Under the pieces are notes generated by a model. The model made no database searches and was not told the origin of the DNA. It saw only the letters and a list, made by a program, of their open reading frames with translations. From Actinomycetes bacterium (GTDB lineage Bacteria; Actinomycetota; Acidimicrobiia; Acidimicrobiales; JAJYPT01), in assembly GCA_021795135.1 (NCBI GenBank), contig JAJYPT010000032.1, positions 1 through 12,563 on the forward strand: DNA of 12,563 bases, in the 5' to 3' direction. Shown one piece after another: positions 1 to 6,864 of the stretch. The translations under genes were made by a program, and so were the position numbers. Numbering within the stretch: position 1 is the stretch's first letter; every line of letters starts with the position of its first letter.

Positions 1-686
1 GGACCAAAAACCGGCATTTGCAAAGGTCCTGTTCTAATTGCTTCTGCAATTTGAGTTTTGGTAGCCATATGTAAATCGGGAGCATAAGTTCCATAACTCA
101 AAGCAGCTCCTGATCCTGCAGCAGTATGACATGAAGCACAATTATCTATAAAAAGTCTAGCTCCAGTTGATAATTTAGTATTAGATAGATTTACTTTGGG
201 AATAGCGGGTCCTCCTCCTCCAAAAGAAGTTACATAAGCTACCAAAGCATTTATCTGTTGAGGATCAAACACAGGAGGTTTACGAGGAGATTCAATCTGA
301 GGCTTAGCCGCAGGCATACGACCTGTAGTGAGCCAAAAATTAATAGCTGCTGCACCTCGACCTTTCAAATATACTCCTCTTGTCGTACCTTGTCCTTGTG
401 TGCCATGACAACTTTGACAAGCCTGGATATATAAAGTTTTGCCTTCTGCTAAAAGTTGTTTATTCGGGCTAGAAGAAGTTCCTCTGACATTTGGTACCCC
501 TCCTCCAAGAGCAGTTTTGGAATTGGTATATTTTGGAGTTGCACTGTAGCCTCCTGGAGTAGAAACTCCTAGATTAGGACCTGTTGTAGCACTTGCAGAT
601 GGCATATCTGAACCAAATATATAAGCTCCTGTCACTACCGAAACTGCAACCACTATGCCTGGAATAAAAGATAATTTTTTCAACAT
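1..686 (-). CDS. qcrC: Cytochrome bc1 complex diheme cytochrome c subunit (QcrC), 3' end beyond window
   Basis: I translated this by hand from ATG at 686-684; 228 complete codons are visible and the frame is open to the left edge. A short hydrophobic signal-anchor (about residues 8-25) is followed by a Gly/Ser/Thr/Pro-rich linker (26-75). Two c-type heme sites follow, CQSCH at 90-94 and CASCH at 183-187, each in its own cytochrome c fold. The candidate axial methionines are M124 (GRMP) and M224 (QMPVF). This two-heme layout is characteristic of actinobacterial QcrC, which carries electrons from the bc1 complex to the aa3 oxidase on the outer face of the membrane in place of a soluble cytochrome c. 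The expected C-terminal membrane helix lies off the window. The gene starts 5 nt after the ctaE stop, with only a weak AGTAGG ribosome site, so it is probably translated from the ctaE transcript. qcrA and qcrB would be expected further left. Confidence 0.93.
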   Translation of the reverse strand, partial: MLKKLSFIPGIVVAVSVVTGAYIFGSDMPSASATTGPNLGVSTPGGYSATPKYTNSKTALGGGVPNVRGTSSSPNKQLLAEGKTLYIQACQSCHGTQGQGTTRGVYLKGRGAAAINFWLTTGRMPAAKPQIESPRKPPVFDPQQINALVAYVTSFGGGGPAIPKVNLSNTKLSTGARLFIDNCASCHTAAGSGAALSYGTYAPDLHMATKTQIAEAIRTGPLQMPVFG

Positions 687-691
687 TATAC

Positions 692-1282
692 CTACTTCAA
701 AGTAAGAAGGAACAAGACGGTATATAAACCTACCCAAACTACATCTACAAAGTGCCAATAATAACTAACTGCTTGAATCACTGCTACTTCTCCAGGATCT
801 TTTCCTGGTCCTGAAATCCTCAAAAGTAGCCCCAACATTGCAATTAGGCCCAAAGTAACATGAAGACCGTGAAATCCAGTCATCAAATAAAACATTGATC
901 CAAAAGCATTACTTGAGACAGAAAAAGGAAGATGGGTCCATTCATAACCTTGGTTGGTCAAAAAAATACAACCCATAATGAAACTAATCACAATCCAAGT
1001 TCTAGCTTTTGACTTATTTCCCTTTTCAAGGGCAATAACTGCCATTTGAAAAGTTCCACTAGAAGCAACAAGGACAATGGTTGCAAGTCCTGATAACAAA
1101 ACATCTAAATGTACTCCTGGTGGAGGCCAGTTAGGCATGTTATGGGCTCTAATAGCAAAATAAGCAGCAAACAATCCAGAAAAGAACATCAATTCTGAAG
1201 CTAGCCAGATCATTGTTCCTATGCCCAACATAGATGGGCGTCGGTTGTTTGCCTTTGTTTGGTTTACGGCTAAATCACTCAC
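692..1282 (-). CDS. ctaE: Cytochrome c oxidase subunit III (aa3-type)
   Basis: This 196-aa membrane protein has about five transmembrane helices, matching the short actinobacterial CtaE rather than the seven-helix mitochondrial form. Family signatures visible are the Glu-containing first helix (WLASELMFFSGLFAAYF, about 26-42), the TGFHGLHVTLG segment (about 135-145) and YYWHFVDVVW near the C-terminus. Subunit III stabilises the heme-copper oxidase core that reduces O2 to water. The start is GTG at 1282-1280, preceded by a purine-rich AAGAAAG rather than a strong Shine-Dalgarno; no better in-frame start is apparent. qcrC follows after 5 nt. This ctaE-qcrC order is conserved in Actinobacteria and encodes parts of the bc1-aa3 supercomplex. 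The helix count was estimated by eye. Confidence 0.95.
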   Translation of the reverse strand: MSDLAVNQTKANNRRPSMLGIGTMIWLASELMFFSGLFAAYFAIRAHNMPNWPPPGVHLDVLLSGLATIVLVASSGTFQMAVIALEKGNKSKARTWIVISFIMGCIFLTNQGYEWTHLPFSVSSNAFGSMFYLMTGFHGLHVTLGLIAMLGLLLRISGPGKDPGEVAVIQAVSYYWHFVDVVWVGLYTVLFLLTLK

Positions 1283-1378
1283 AGTTTCTTTCTTATCTCA
1301 TTTTGGCAACGATTGACACATTGAGGAGAAATTTTTATTTTTTACACTTAAGAACCAAAAAGTCGTAGTCTTTATAAC
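1283..1378. promoter_or_regulatory. Divergent promoter region between ctaE and ctaG
   Basis: This 96-nt gap separates two divergent transcription units and must hold both promoters unless read-through occurs. For ctaG, a TTTACA (1341-1346) and a TANNNT-type -10, TAGTCT (1366-1371), precede the ATG at 1379 by 7 nt. No Shine-Dalgarno is visible, so a leaderless mRNA starting at the ATG is plausible. The 19-nt spacer is longer than ideal, which weakens the -35 assignment. For ctaE the best weak candidate is TGTGTC, 17 nt, then GATAAG on the minus strand. These are eye matches in AT-rich DNA. Confidence 0.4.
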
Positions 1379-2362
1379 ATGGTCTACTATTTTGAGGCTC
1401 TAATTCGTTCCCCCCATATATCAATATCGAATTTATTATTCAATTGGCAAAACCAACCATTATCTTTAATCTCACTTTTTATAGAAATTACTTCTATAGC
1501 TTTCTATTTTTTTGGGACAAAACGCCTATCCAAAAAAGGCAGGAGCTGGTCAAAATGGAAAACCCTTTCCTATATAGCTGGAATTACAACCATAGTAATA
1601 GCAGTACAATCAGGATTGGCAAGTTATGATGACACTAATTTTTCAGTTCATGTGGTTCAACATATTTTACTAATGGCCATAGCCCCTATTTTTTTGTCAC
1701 TCTCAGCACCTGTTACTTTGGCTCTTCAAGCTTTAAAGAGAAACAATCAGGTTAGATTATTAAAAGTTATAAATAGTCCAATAATCAAACTTATAACCTT
1801 TCCCCTGGTAGGAGCCTCAATTTATTATTTCACTCCAGTCCTTTTCTTTTTGACCCCTTTGTACCCTTATTCTCTAGTACATCCTGTAGTGCATGAACTT
1901 ACTCATTTGGAATTTTTAATTGCAGGAATGTTATTTTGGTGGCCAATAATAGGTTTAGATTCTGAAAAATGGCGTTTCCCCCATGGAGCAAAAATCATAT
2001 CTTTATTCGTAGGAATGCCTTTTGATGCTTTTATAGGCATTTCCATTATGAATTTGTCTCACTCAATTGCACCCCAACACACCCTTGCAGATACAAGAGT
2101 CGGAGGAGCAATTCTATGGGGGGCTGGGGAGACTATAACAGTTGCAGCAATCATGATTATCTTGCTTCAATGGATGCGTCAAGATGCTAAAGAAGCAGTT
2201 CGCATAGATAGACAATTAGATGCCCAACGACATAAAGATCAACTAGAACAAAAGAGATTAATACAACAATTAGACAATTCCCAAGATAAAGAAGAATTAC
2301 CTCCTTGGGCTGCGGCCCATAACACATGGTACAAAAATCCAAACCCTGAACAAAATACCTGA
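1379..2362 (+). CDS. ctaG: Cytochrome c oxidase assembly factor, caa3/CtaG family
   Basis: The 327-aa protein has about seven hydrophobic helices between residues 30 and 265, the pattern of the Caa3_CtaG family (Bacillus/actinobacterial type, unrelated to Cox11). Conserved histidines are visible in HVVQH (H91, H95) and in HPVVHELTH (H168, H172, H176); these are plausible copper ligands. The family is needed for correct maturation of the copper/heme centres of cytochrome oxidase, acting in the membrane. Residues about 266-327 form a highly charged, Gln/Lys/Asp-rich cytoplasmic tail, probably helical, that is not needed for the family call. Many actinobacterial homologues are fused to a CopD copper-resistance domain; this one stands alone. 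It lies divergent to ctaE-qcrC and 42 nt upstream of the hemE start proposed here, fitting a role in building the same oxidase. The exact biochemical role of the family is not settled. Confidence 0.9.
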   Translation: MVYYFEALIRSPHISISNLLFNWQNQPLSLISLFIEITSIAFYFFGTKRLSKKGRSWSKWKTLSYIAGITTIVIAVQSGLASYDDTNFSVHVVQHILLMAIAPIFLSLSAPVTLALQALKRNNQVRLLKVINSPIIKLITFPLVGASIYYFTPVLFFLTPLYPYSLVHPVVHELTHLEFLIAGMLFWWPIIGLDSEKWRFPHGAKIISLFVGMPFDAFIGISIMNLSHSIAPQHTLADTRVGGAILWGAGETITVAAIMIILLQWMRQDAKEAVRIDRQLDAQRHKDQLEQKRLIQQLDNSQDKEELPPWAAAHNTWYKNPNPEQNT

Positions 2363-2391
2363 AATAATTATTAAAATAATGATTATTTCTC

Positions 2392-2398
2392 GAGAGGA
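2392..2398 (+). promoter_or_regulatory. Ribosome binding site GAGAGGA deciding an upstream hemE start
   Basis: GAGAGGA at 2392-2398 is the only good Shine-Dalgarno upstream of hemE. It sits 7 nt before an in-frame CTG at 2405, but 28 nt before the TTG at 2426 that is the first conventional start codon. The seven extra residues (ITDSNFL after the initiator) restore the usual short HemE leader before the conserved KACRKEPV segment. I therefore place the start at CTG 2405. ATT at 2408 is the next alternative. Confidence 0.6.
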
Positions 2399-2404
2399 AA
2401 AATC

Positions 2405-3448
2405 CTGATTACTGATTCAAATTTTTTGAAAGCTTGCCGCAAAGAGCCAGTTGAATTTACCCCTGTTTGGTTCATGCGCCAAGCCGGAAGATCTTTACCT
2501 GAATATCGAGCCATTAGAGGCTCGGGAAGCATTTTAGAAGTTATAAAACATCCAGAATTAGCAGCAGAAATCACTCTTCAGCCAGTAAGAAGGTATGGAG
2601 TAGATGCAGCAATTTTATATTCTGATATTATGGTGCCAATATTTGCAATTGGATTTGGTGTTGATATAGCCCCAGGAATAGGTCCTGTTATCGAAAATCC
2701 ATTTCGATCAGAAGCCGATCTTTCAAGATTGAGAAATATAAATCCTGAACAAGACATCCCATATGTGTTAGATACTATAAAAATATTATCACAAGAATTA
2801 AAAGTACCTCTTATTGGTTTTGCTGGAGCTCCTTTTACTGTGGCTAGTTACATAATCGAAGGTGGTCCTTCTCGAAATTATGCAAAAACAAAATCGTTAT
2901 TACATACAAATCCAGCTCTGTGGAACAAGTTATTGAGTTCTTTGACAGATATATCTATAGGTTTTATATCCTCACAAATACAAGCTGGTGCTCAAGCTAT
3001 ACAGATATTTGACAGCTGGGCGGGAACCTTAGCTCCAAGTACATATCATGATTTCGTTCAACCTTTTTCTAAAAAAATATTTTCTTTTATAAAAACCCAA
3101 GGTGTTCCTTCTATACATTTCGGTGTAGGAACAGGAGAACTTCTGCCATTGATGGGCCAAGCTGGTCCCGATGTTATGGGAATTGACTGGAGAATTCCAC
3201 TTTCTGAAGCTAGAAATAGAATAGGCATACCTTGTGCTTTACAAGGTAATCTTGATCCAGCTATTTGTTTATCTGATCCAAAAATAGTAAAAAACGAAGT
3301 AGAAAATATCCTTCTATCAGCTCCAAAAAATGGGCATATATTTAATTTGGGTCATGGAGTTTTGCCTGAAACAAATCCAGATATTTTGAAAGGAATTGTA
3401 GAAACAGTGCATATATTTTCACAAAAAATCAATAAAGATAAACAGTGA
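2405..3448 (+). CDS. hemE: Uroporphyrinogen decarboxylase (HemE)
   Basis: HemE converts uroporphyrinogen III to coproporphyrinogen III by removing four carboxylates, in the cytoplasm and without a cofactor. Family motifs run the full length. Numbered from the CTG start (347 aa), they are TPVWFMRQAGRSLPEYR with substrate-binding R25 and R29, LYSDIMVP with the key Asp D74, the GFAGAPFTVASYIIEGG segment with Y149, MGIDWR, LQGNLDP, and the C-terminal GHGVLPETNPD with H317. All expected active-site residues are present, so the enzyme should be active. The next gene begins in the last codons of hemE (GTGA overlap at 3445-3448), implying translational coupling of two consecutive heme-pathway steps. 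The start is the main uncertainty: CTG at 2405 is preferred from the ribosome site; a TTG at 2426 would shorten the protein by 7 residues without losing any motif. Confidence 0.96.
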   Translation: MITDSNFLKACRKEPVEFTPVWFMRQAGRSLPEYRAIRGSGSILEVIKHPELAAEITLQPVRRYGVDAAILYSDIMVPIFAIGFGVDIAPGIGPVIENPFRSEADLSRLRNINPEQDIPYVLDTIKILSQELKVPLIGFAGAPFTVASYIIEGGPSRNYAKTKSLLHTNPALWNKLLSSLTDISIGFISSQIQAGAQAIQIFDSWAGTLAPSTYHDFVQPFSKKIFSFIKTQGVPSIHFGVGTGELLPLMGQAGPDVMGIDWRIPLSEARNRIGIPCALQGNLDPAICLSDPKIVKNEVENILLSAPKNGHIFNLGHGVLPETNPDILKGIVETVHIFSQKINKDKQ

Positions 3449-4887
3449 ATAAAAAACCAAAGATAGCTGTTATAGGTGCAGGCATAACAGGACTTACTAC
3501 TGCGTGGAGATTGAGTGGTGGATCTGCTCTTTCTAACTCTGGTTCAACACCTGCTAAAGACGATTTTGAAGTTCATCTATTTGAAGCAACTTCACATTTG
3601 GGTGGAAAAATAATGGGGGAAGATTTTTGTGATACAAAAATCGATCTAGGACCTGAATCAATATTATCTCGAGTTCCCCAAACTTTAAACCTAGTTGAAA
3701 AGCTGGGTTTAAATGATCAGATGATATTTCCCAATAGTAAAAAATCCTTAATATGGTCAAAAGGTAAGCTTAATGAGCTGCCAAAAGACACTATGATGGG
3801 AATCCCTAGAAAAATACGTATTTCATCCTTATTGCCCTTAGTATCTCTGATGAGTCCAATTGGGCTAATAAGAATGATGATGGAACCTCTATTGCCACCT
3901 ACTGGGGCACCAGAAGATATTTCAGTAGGTGAATTTATCAAAAAAAGACTAGGTAAAGAACTAGTAAATGTTTTGGTAGATCCTTTATTATCAGGCGTCT
4001 ATGCTTGCTCTAGTTATGATTTAAGTTTAGCTGCTACCTTGCCAGCTTTGGATGTTATTCGTAAAAGTAATAGAACTATCAAAGCTGGGATAAAAGCTTC
4101 TTCTAAAACAAAGACTAATATTGCTACAACTATTGCTGGAGACAATATCTTTTTCTCTTTCAAAGATGGTCTTTCTGTCCTAACAGACAAGTTAGAACAA
4201 CAACTTATAGAACAAGATGTTGTTATTCACAAACAAACACCTGTATATAAAGTAAAAAAAAGCTCAAGCGGGTGGGAAGTAAAAACTCCTAATGAATCTT
4301 TTTTTGTAGACTCGATAGTACTTGCGACCCCAGCTTGGCAAAGTTCACAAATAGTTGAAGACATCTCCTCCGAGCTAGCTTTAGAGTTGAAAGGTCTAAA
4401 TTATACTTCGGTGGCTTTAGTTACTTTTGCTTATAAAAAAGAAGCTATAAATCTTCCTATAAAAGCTAATGGATTTGTCGTCTCAAAACAAGAAGGACTC
4501 ACTACAACTGCTTGTACATGGAGTTCTCAAAAATGGCCCCGTTTTGATAATTCTGAATATTTTATTTTAAGAGCTTCTGTAGGTAATAAAGATAACCAAG
4601 AAATACTCAAACAAAGCGACGAAGAAATTATACAAAAAGTACAAACTGAATTAGAAAATATAATATCTATTTCAACCATCCCTGCTGCAGTAAAAGTATC
4701 TCGATGGAATTTTGCTTTACCCCAATATAAGCCTGGTCACCTTAGTAAAATAAAAAAAATTGAACAGCTTTGTCAGTCTTTAGGTAAAATATCTATAACT
4801 GGCTCTTCCCTATATGGAATAGGCATAGCTTCTTGCATAGCAAATGCCGATAAAACATCTATAAAAATAATTTCTCAATTGTCATAG
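3445..4887 (+). CDS. hemY: HemY-type porphyrinogen oxidase (probable coproporphyrinogen III oxidase CgoX)
   Basis: This 480-aa FAD flavoprotein has the N-terminal Rossmann signature VIGAGITGLTTAWRL (glycines 11, 13, 16), the ESILSRVP region, the DPLLSGVYACS motif in the middle, and a C-terminal FAD-contacting segment (ITGSSLYGIGIASCI, about 451-465). It belongs to the oxygen-dependent six-electron HemY family. Family knowledge: in most Actinobacteria and Firmicutes the HemY homologue (CgoX) oxidises coproporphyrinogen III to coproporphyrin III rather than acting on protoporphyrinogen IX. The decisive partners (hemQ/chdC, hemN/hemF) are not in the window, so the substrate is inferred. A Ser/Gly-rich insert (about 25-38) lies after the first helix. 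The C-terminal loop reads GIASC where GIPDC is usual. The start is GTG at 3445, overlapping the hemE TGA, with no ATG option nearby. Confidence 0.9.
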   Translation: MNKKPKIAVIGAGITGLTTAWRLSGGSALSNSGSTPAKDDFEVHLFEATSHLGGKIMGEDFCDTKIDLGPESILSRVPQTLNLVEKLGLNDQMIFPNSKKSLIWSKGKLNELPKDTMMGIPRKIRISSLLPLVSLMSPIGLIRMMMEPLLPPTGAPEDISVGEFIKKRLGKELVNVLVDPLLSGVYACSSYDLSLAATLPALDVIRKSNRTIKAGIKASSKTKTNIATTIAGDNIFFSFKDGLSVLTDKLEQQLIEQDVVIHKQTPVYKVKKSSSGWEVKTPNESFFVDSIVLATPAWQSSQIVEDISSELALELKGLNYTSVALVTFAYKKEAINLPIKANGFVVSKQEGLTTTACTWSSQKWPRFDNSEYFILRASVGNKDNQEILKQSDEEIIQKVQTELENIISISTIPAAVKVSRWNFALPQYKPGHLSKIKKIEQLCQSLGKISITGSSLYGIGIASCIANADKTSIKIISQLS

Positions 4888-4936
4888 ATGTAAATTTCTA
4901 AAAATTGGGTAGATTATGTTTAATTTACTTACCAAC

Positions 4937-4941
4937 GGAGG
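4937..4941 (+). promoter_or_regulatory. Shine-Dalgarno of ku, deciding its start
   Basis: GGAGG at 4937-4941 is followed by AAAG and then ATG at 4946. This fixes the ku start at the conserved MARPIWSGAISFG rather than at the in-frame ATG at 4916, which has no ribosome site and would itself place GGAGG inside the coding sequence. Confidence 0.8.
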
Positions 4942-4945
4942 AAAG

Positions 4946-5758
4946 ATGGCCAGACCAATTTGGAGTGGAGCTATAAGTTTTGGTCTTATCAATATTCCTA
5001 TAAAACTCTATGTAGCTATTCATCCCAAAGATATAAGGTTTCATCAACTCCATTCCAAAGATGCAGGGAGAATTCAGTATAAAAAATTTTGCGCCAATGA
5101 AAATATTGAAGTTCCCCAAGATGAAATCGTAAAAGGTTTTGAAGTATCTAGTGGCAGTTACATAACAATTGACCCCGAAGAATTATCTCAATTAGACCCT
5201 AAAGCTAGTTCTAGTATACAAATTGAAGATTTTGTATACTTAGACCAAGTGGATCCCATATTTTTTGATTCTACTTACTATGTTCTTCCTGCTCAAAATG
5301 CAGAAAAAGCATATCGCCTTCTTAGTCTGTCCATGCAAGAAACAAAAAGGGTAGCCATAGCCAAAATGGTAATGCGGACTAAAGAATACTTATGCACTTT
5401 ACGTCCCCTCCAAGATGCTTTGGTACTTGAAACAATGAATTTTTCCGATGAAATAGTAGACATTGAAGCTATTTTCGATGAATCAAGACAAAATTTACGG
5501 GAACCAGATGTAACACCCAAAGAAATAGCAATGGCTCAACAACTCATAGATTCGCTTACAACAGAATTTGATGCTTCAAAATACCATGATGAATATCGAC
5601 TAAAAGTTAAAGAGTTGATTGATGCCAAGACCCAAGGCAAACAGATCCAAAAAGTCAAACAACAAGAACCAGAGCCAATTGGAGATCTTATAGCCGCTCT
5701 AGAAGCAAGTATTGCTTCTTCTAAAGCTAACTCTAAAATAAATAAGAAAGCTTCTTAA
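4946..5758 (+). CDS. ku: Non-homologous end-joining protein Ku
   Basis: Bacterial Ku forms a homodimeric ring on DNA double-strand ends and recruits the ligase LigD. The 270-aa length and the N-terminus MARPIWSGAISFGLINIP are typical. Further family features are the CANENIEVPQDEIVKGFE block (about 49-66), IEDFVYLDQVDPIFFD (about 93-108), EKAYRLLSLSMQET and the RPLQDALVLETM core (about 153-164). A minimal C-terminus (about 240-270) with IGDLIAALEASI and a Lys/Ser-rich tail matches the region that in other bacteria contacts LigD. The Cys in the CxxC-like position (C49) is single. No ligD or primase gene is visible here, so NHEJ capacity depends on a ligase elsewhere. The gene is 58 nt downstream of the hemY stop on the same strand and may be read from that transcript or from a weak promoter around 4888-4920. 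It converges with cobT. Confidence 0.95.
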   Translation: MARPIWSGAISFGLINIPIKLYVAIHPKDIRFHQLHSKDAGRIQYKKFCANENIEVPQDEIVKGFEVSSGSYITIDPEELSQLDPKASSSIQIEDFVYLDQVDPIFFDSTYYVLPAQNAEKAYRLLSLSMQETKRVAIAKMVMRTKEYLCTLRPLQDALVLETMNFSDEIVDIEAIFDESRQNLREPDVTPKEIAMAQQLIDSLTTEFDASKYHDEYRLKVKELIDAKTQGKQIQKVKQQEPEPIGDLIAALEASIASSKANSKINKKAS

Positions 5759-5765
5759 TAGACAA

Positions 5766-5786
5766 TCAAGTCAAAAAGCCACTTGA
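5766..5786. terminator. Inverted repeat between convergent ku and cobT, possible bidirectional terminator
   Basis: TCAAGT (5766-5771) and ACTTGA (5781-5786) form a perfect 6-bp stem with a 9-nt loop. It is centred in the 34-nt gap between two genes that end towards each other. Neither side has a clean T-run (plus side: TATATTTATAT), so it is at best a weak intrinsic terminator. The position is the main support. Confidence 0.35.
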
Positions 5787-5792
5787 GTATAT

Positions 5793-6842
5793 TTATATAG
5801 AGCTTACTCCAGCAGAGTCGAAAGTAGCCATCTCATTTAAAATGCGACTAGATAATTGTACTAGAGGCAAAGCTAAACAAGCTCCACTGCCTTCGCCTAA
5901 GCGCATTTCTAGATTCAATAATGGCTTCAAACCTAATTGGTCAAGTCCTCTACTAGCACCAGGCTCAGATGAAAGATGTCCAGCAATAAAATATTCAACC
6001 ACTGTTGGACAAAGCTTTTGAGCTACTAAAGCAGCTGCTATGGTATTTACTCCGTCTAAGATGATGGGCACTTTTCGAGCAGCAGATTGTAAAAAAAGTC
6101 CAACCAGACCTGCTATTTCTAATCCGCCTAATTCTCGAAGAACTTCTAAAGCCTCTAGTTTTTGGGGTAATCTATTTAGTGCTTTTTGCACAATAGCTAC
6201 TTTTTTTTGCCAAAGTTCATCAGATATACCAGTTCCTCTACCGGTTATCTCAACTGGATCCGAATTAGTCAAATAAGAAATGATAGCTGCTGAAGATGTG
6301 GTATTAGCAATGCCCATATCTCCACCCATCAAGCAAAGGCTACCTTTACCGATTACCAAATTTGCTACTTCAATTCCTACATCAATAGCTTGAGTGGTTT
6401 CCGAAAGATCCATTGCTGGCTCAACAGCTAGATTTTTAGTTCCAAAGCTTACTTTTGCATCAATGAGACCTTCTTGAGGTTCAATGCGTCGGGCCACTCC
6501 TATATCTACGACTTTTACTTCAGCACCTACTTGGCGAGCAATGACATTTATAGCAGCTCCTCCATGGCAAAAATTTTCAACCATCTGTGCTGTTACTTCG
6601 TTAGGCCAAGGAGAAACTCCTTCTACAATTACCCCATGATCCGCTGCAAAAATTACCACCGTTGCAGGACTTGGAAGAGGTGGAGGACATTTTTGAAATA
6701 TTGCTGATAATTGAATGCCGACTTGTTCTAACTGACCTAAAGAACCCGGAGGCTTAGTTAAATTCAAATGAAGAGTTTCTGCTTGTTGTGCCATTTCAGT
6801 ATCAATAGCAGTTATAGTTTTTATTGCTTTAATGTATTCCAT
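5793..6842 (-). CDS. cobT: Nicotinate-nucleotide--dimethylbenzimidazole phosphoribosyltransferase (CobT)
   Basis: CobT makes alpha-ribazole phosphate from nicotinate mononucleotide and 5,6-dimethylbenzimidazole, activating the lower ligand of cobalamin. The 349-aa protein is full length: KPPGSLG (30-36), FAADHGV (65-71), GVSPWPNEVTAQM (75-87), MGIANTTSSAA (176-186), GRGTGISDELW (201-211), ILDGVNTIAA (261-270) and RLGEGSGACLALPL (314-327). E317 falls exactly where the catalytic base of the Salmonella enzyme lies. The usual GEMGI Glu is Asp here (D175), a conservative change that I believe also occurs in other actinobacterial CobTs. The gene is last in a minus-strand series, 22 nt after the gtrA-like gene, with no obvious ribosome site. 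No other cobalamin gene is in the window, so it could serve de novo synthesis encoded elsewhere or salvage and lower-ligand remodelling. Confidence 0.95.
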   Translation of the reverse strand: MEYIKAIKTITAIDTEMAQQAETLHLNLTKPPGSLGQLEQVGIQLSAIFQKCPPPLPSPATVVIFAADHGVIVEGVSPWPNEVTAQMVENFCHGGAAINVIARQVGAEVKVVDIGVARRIEPQEGLIDAKVSFGTKNLAVEPAMDLSETTQAIDVGIEVANLVIGKGSLCLMGGDMGIANTTSSAAIISYLTNSDPVEITGRGTGISDELWQKKVAIVQKALNRLPQKLEALEVLRELGGLEIAGLVGLFLQSAARKVPIILDGVNTIAAALVAQKLCPTVVEYFIAGHLSSEPGASRGLDQLGLKPLLNLEMRLGEGSGACLALPLVQLSSRILNEMATFDSAGVSSI

Positions 6843-6864
6843 AGTTTTTTTGAATCAAGAAATG

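Noticed and set aside
1373..1378. TATAAC directly before the ctaG ATG as a -10 element
   Set aside because: Transcription would begin inside the coding sequence; TAGTCT at 1366-1371 fits better.
2363..2390. AATAATTATT / TAATGATTATT near-palindrome between ctaG and hemE as a terminator
   Set aside because: It contains almost only A and T and no T-run follows; such symmetry is expected by chance in this base composition.
3554..3941. Minus-strand open frames inside hemY
   Set aside because: They lie fully opposite a strongly conserved coding sequence and have no family features of their own.
4916..4945. Upstream ATG (4916) as the start of Ku
   Set aside because: It adds ten residues not found in the family, has no ribosome site, and would absorb the clear GGAGG that serves the ATG at 4946.
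6040..6707. Plus-strand open frames opposite cobT
   Set aside because: cobT motifs are continuous on the other strand; the antisense products have no features beyond those expected of a shadow frame.
6843..6864. Cobalamin riboswitch upstream of cobT
   Set aside because: The gap is only 22 nt and shows no B12-box; a riboswitch would need well over 100 nt.
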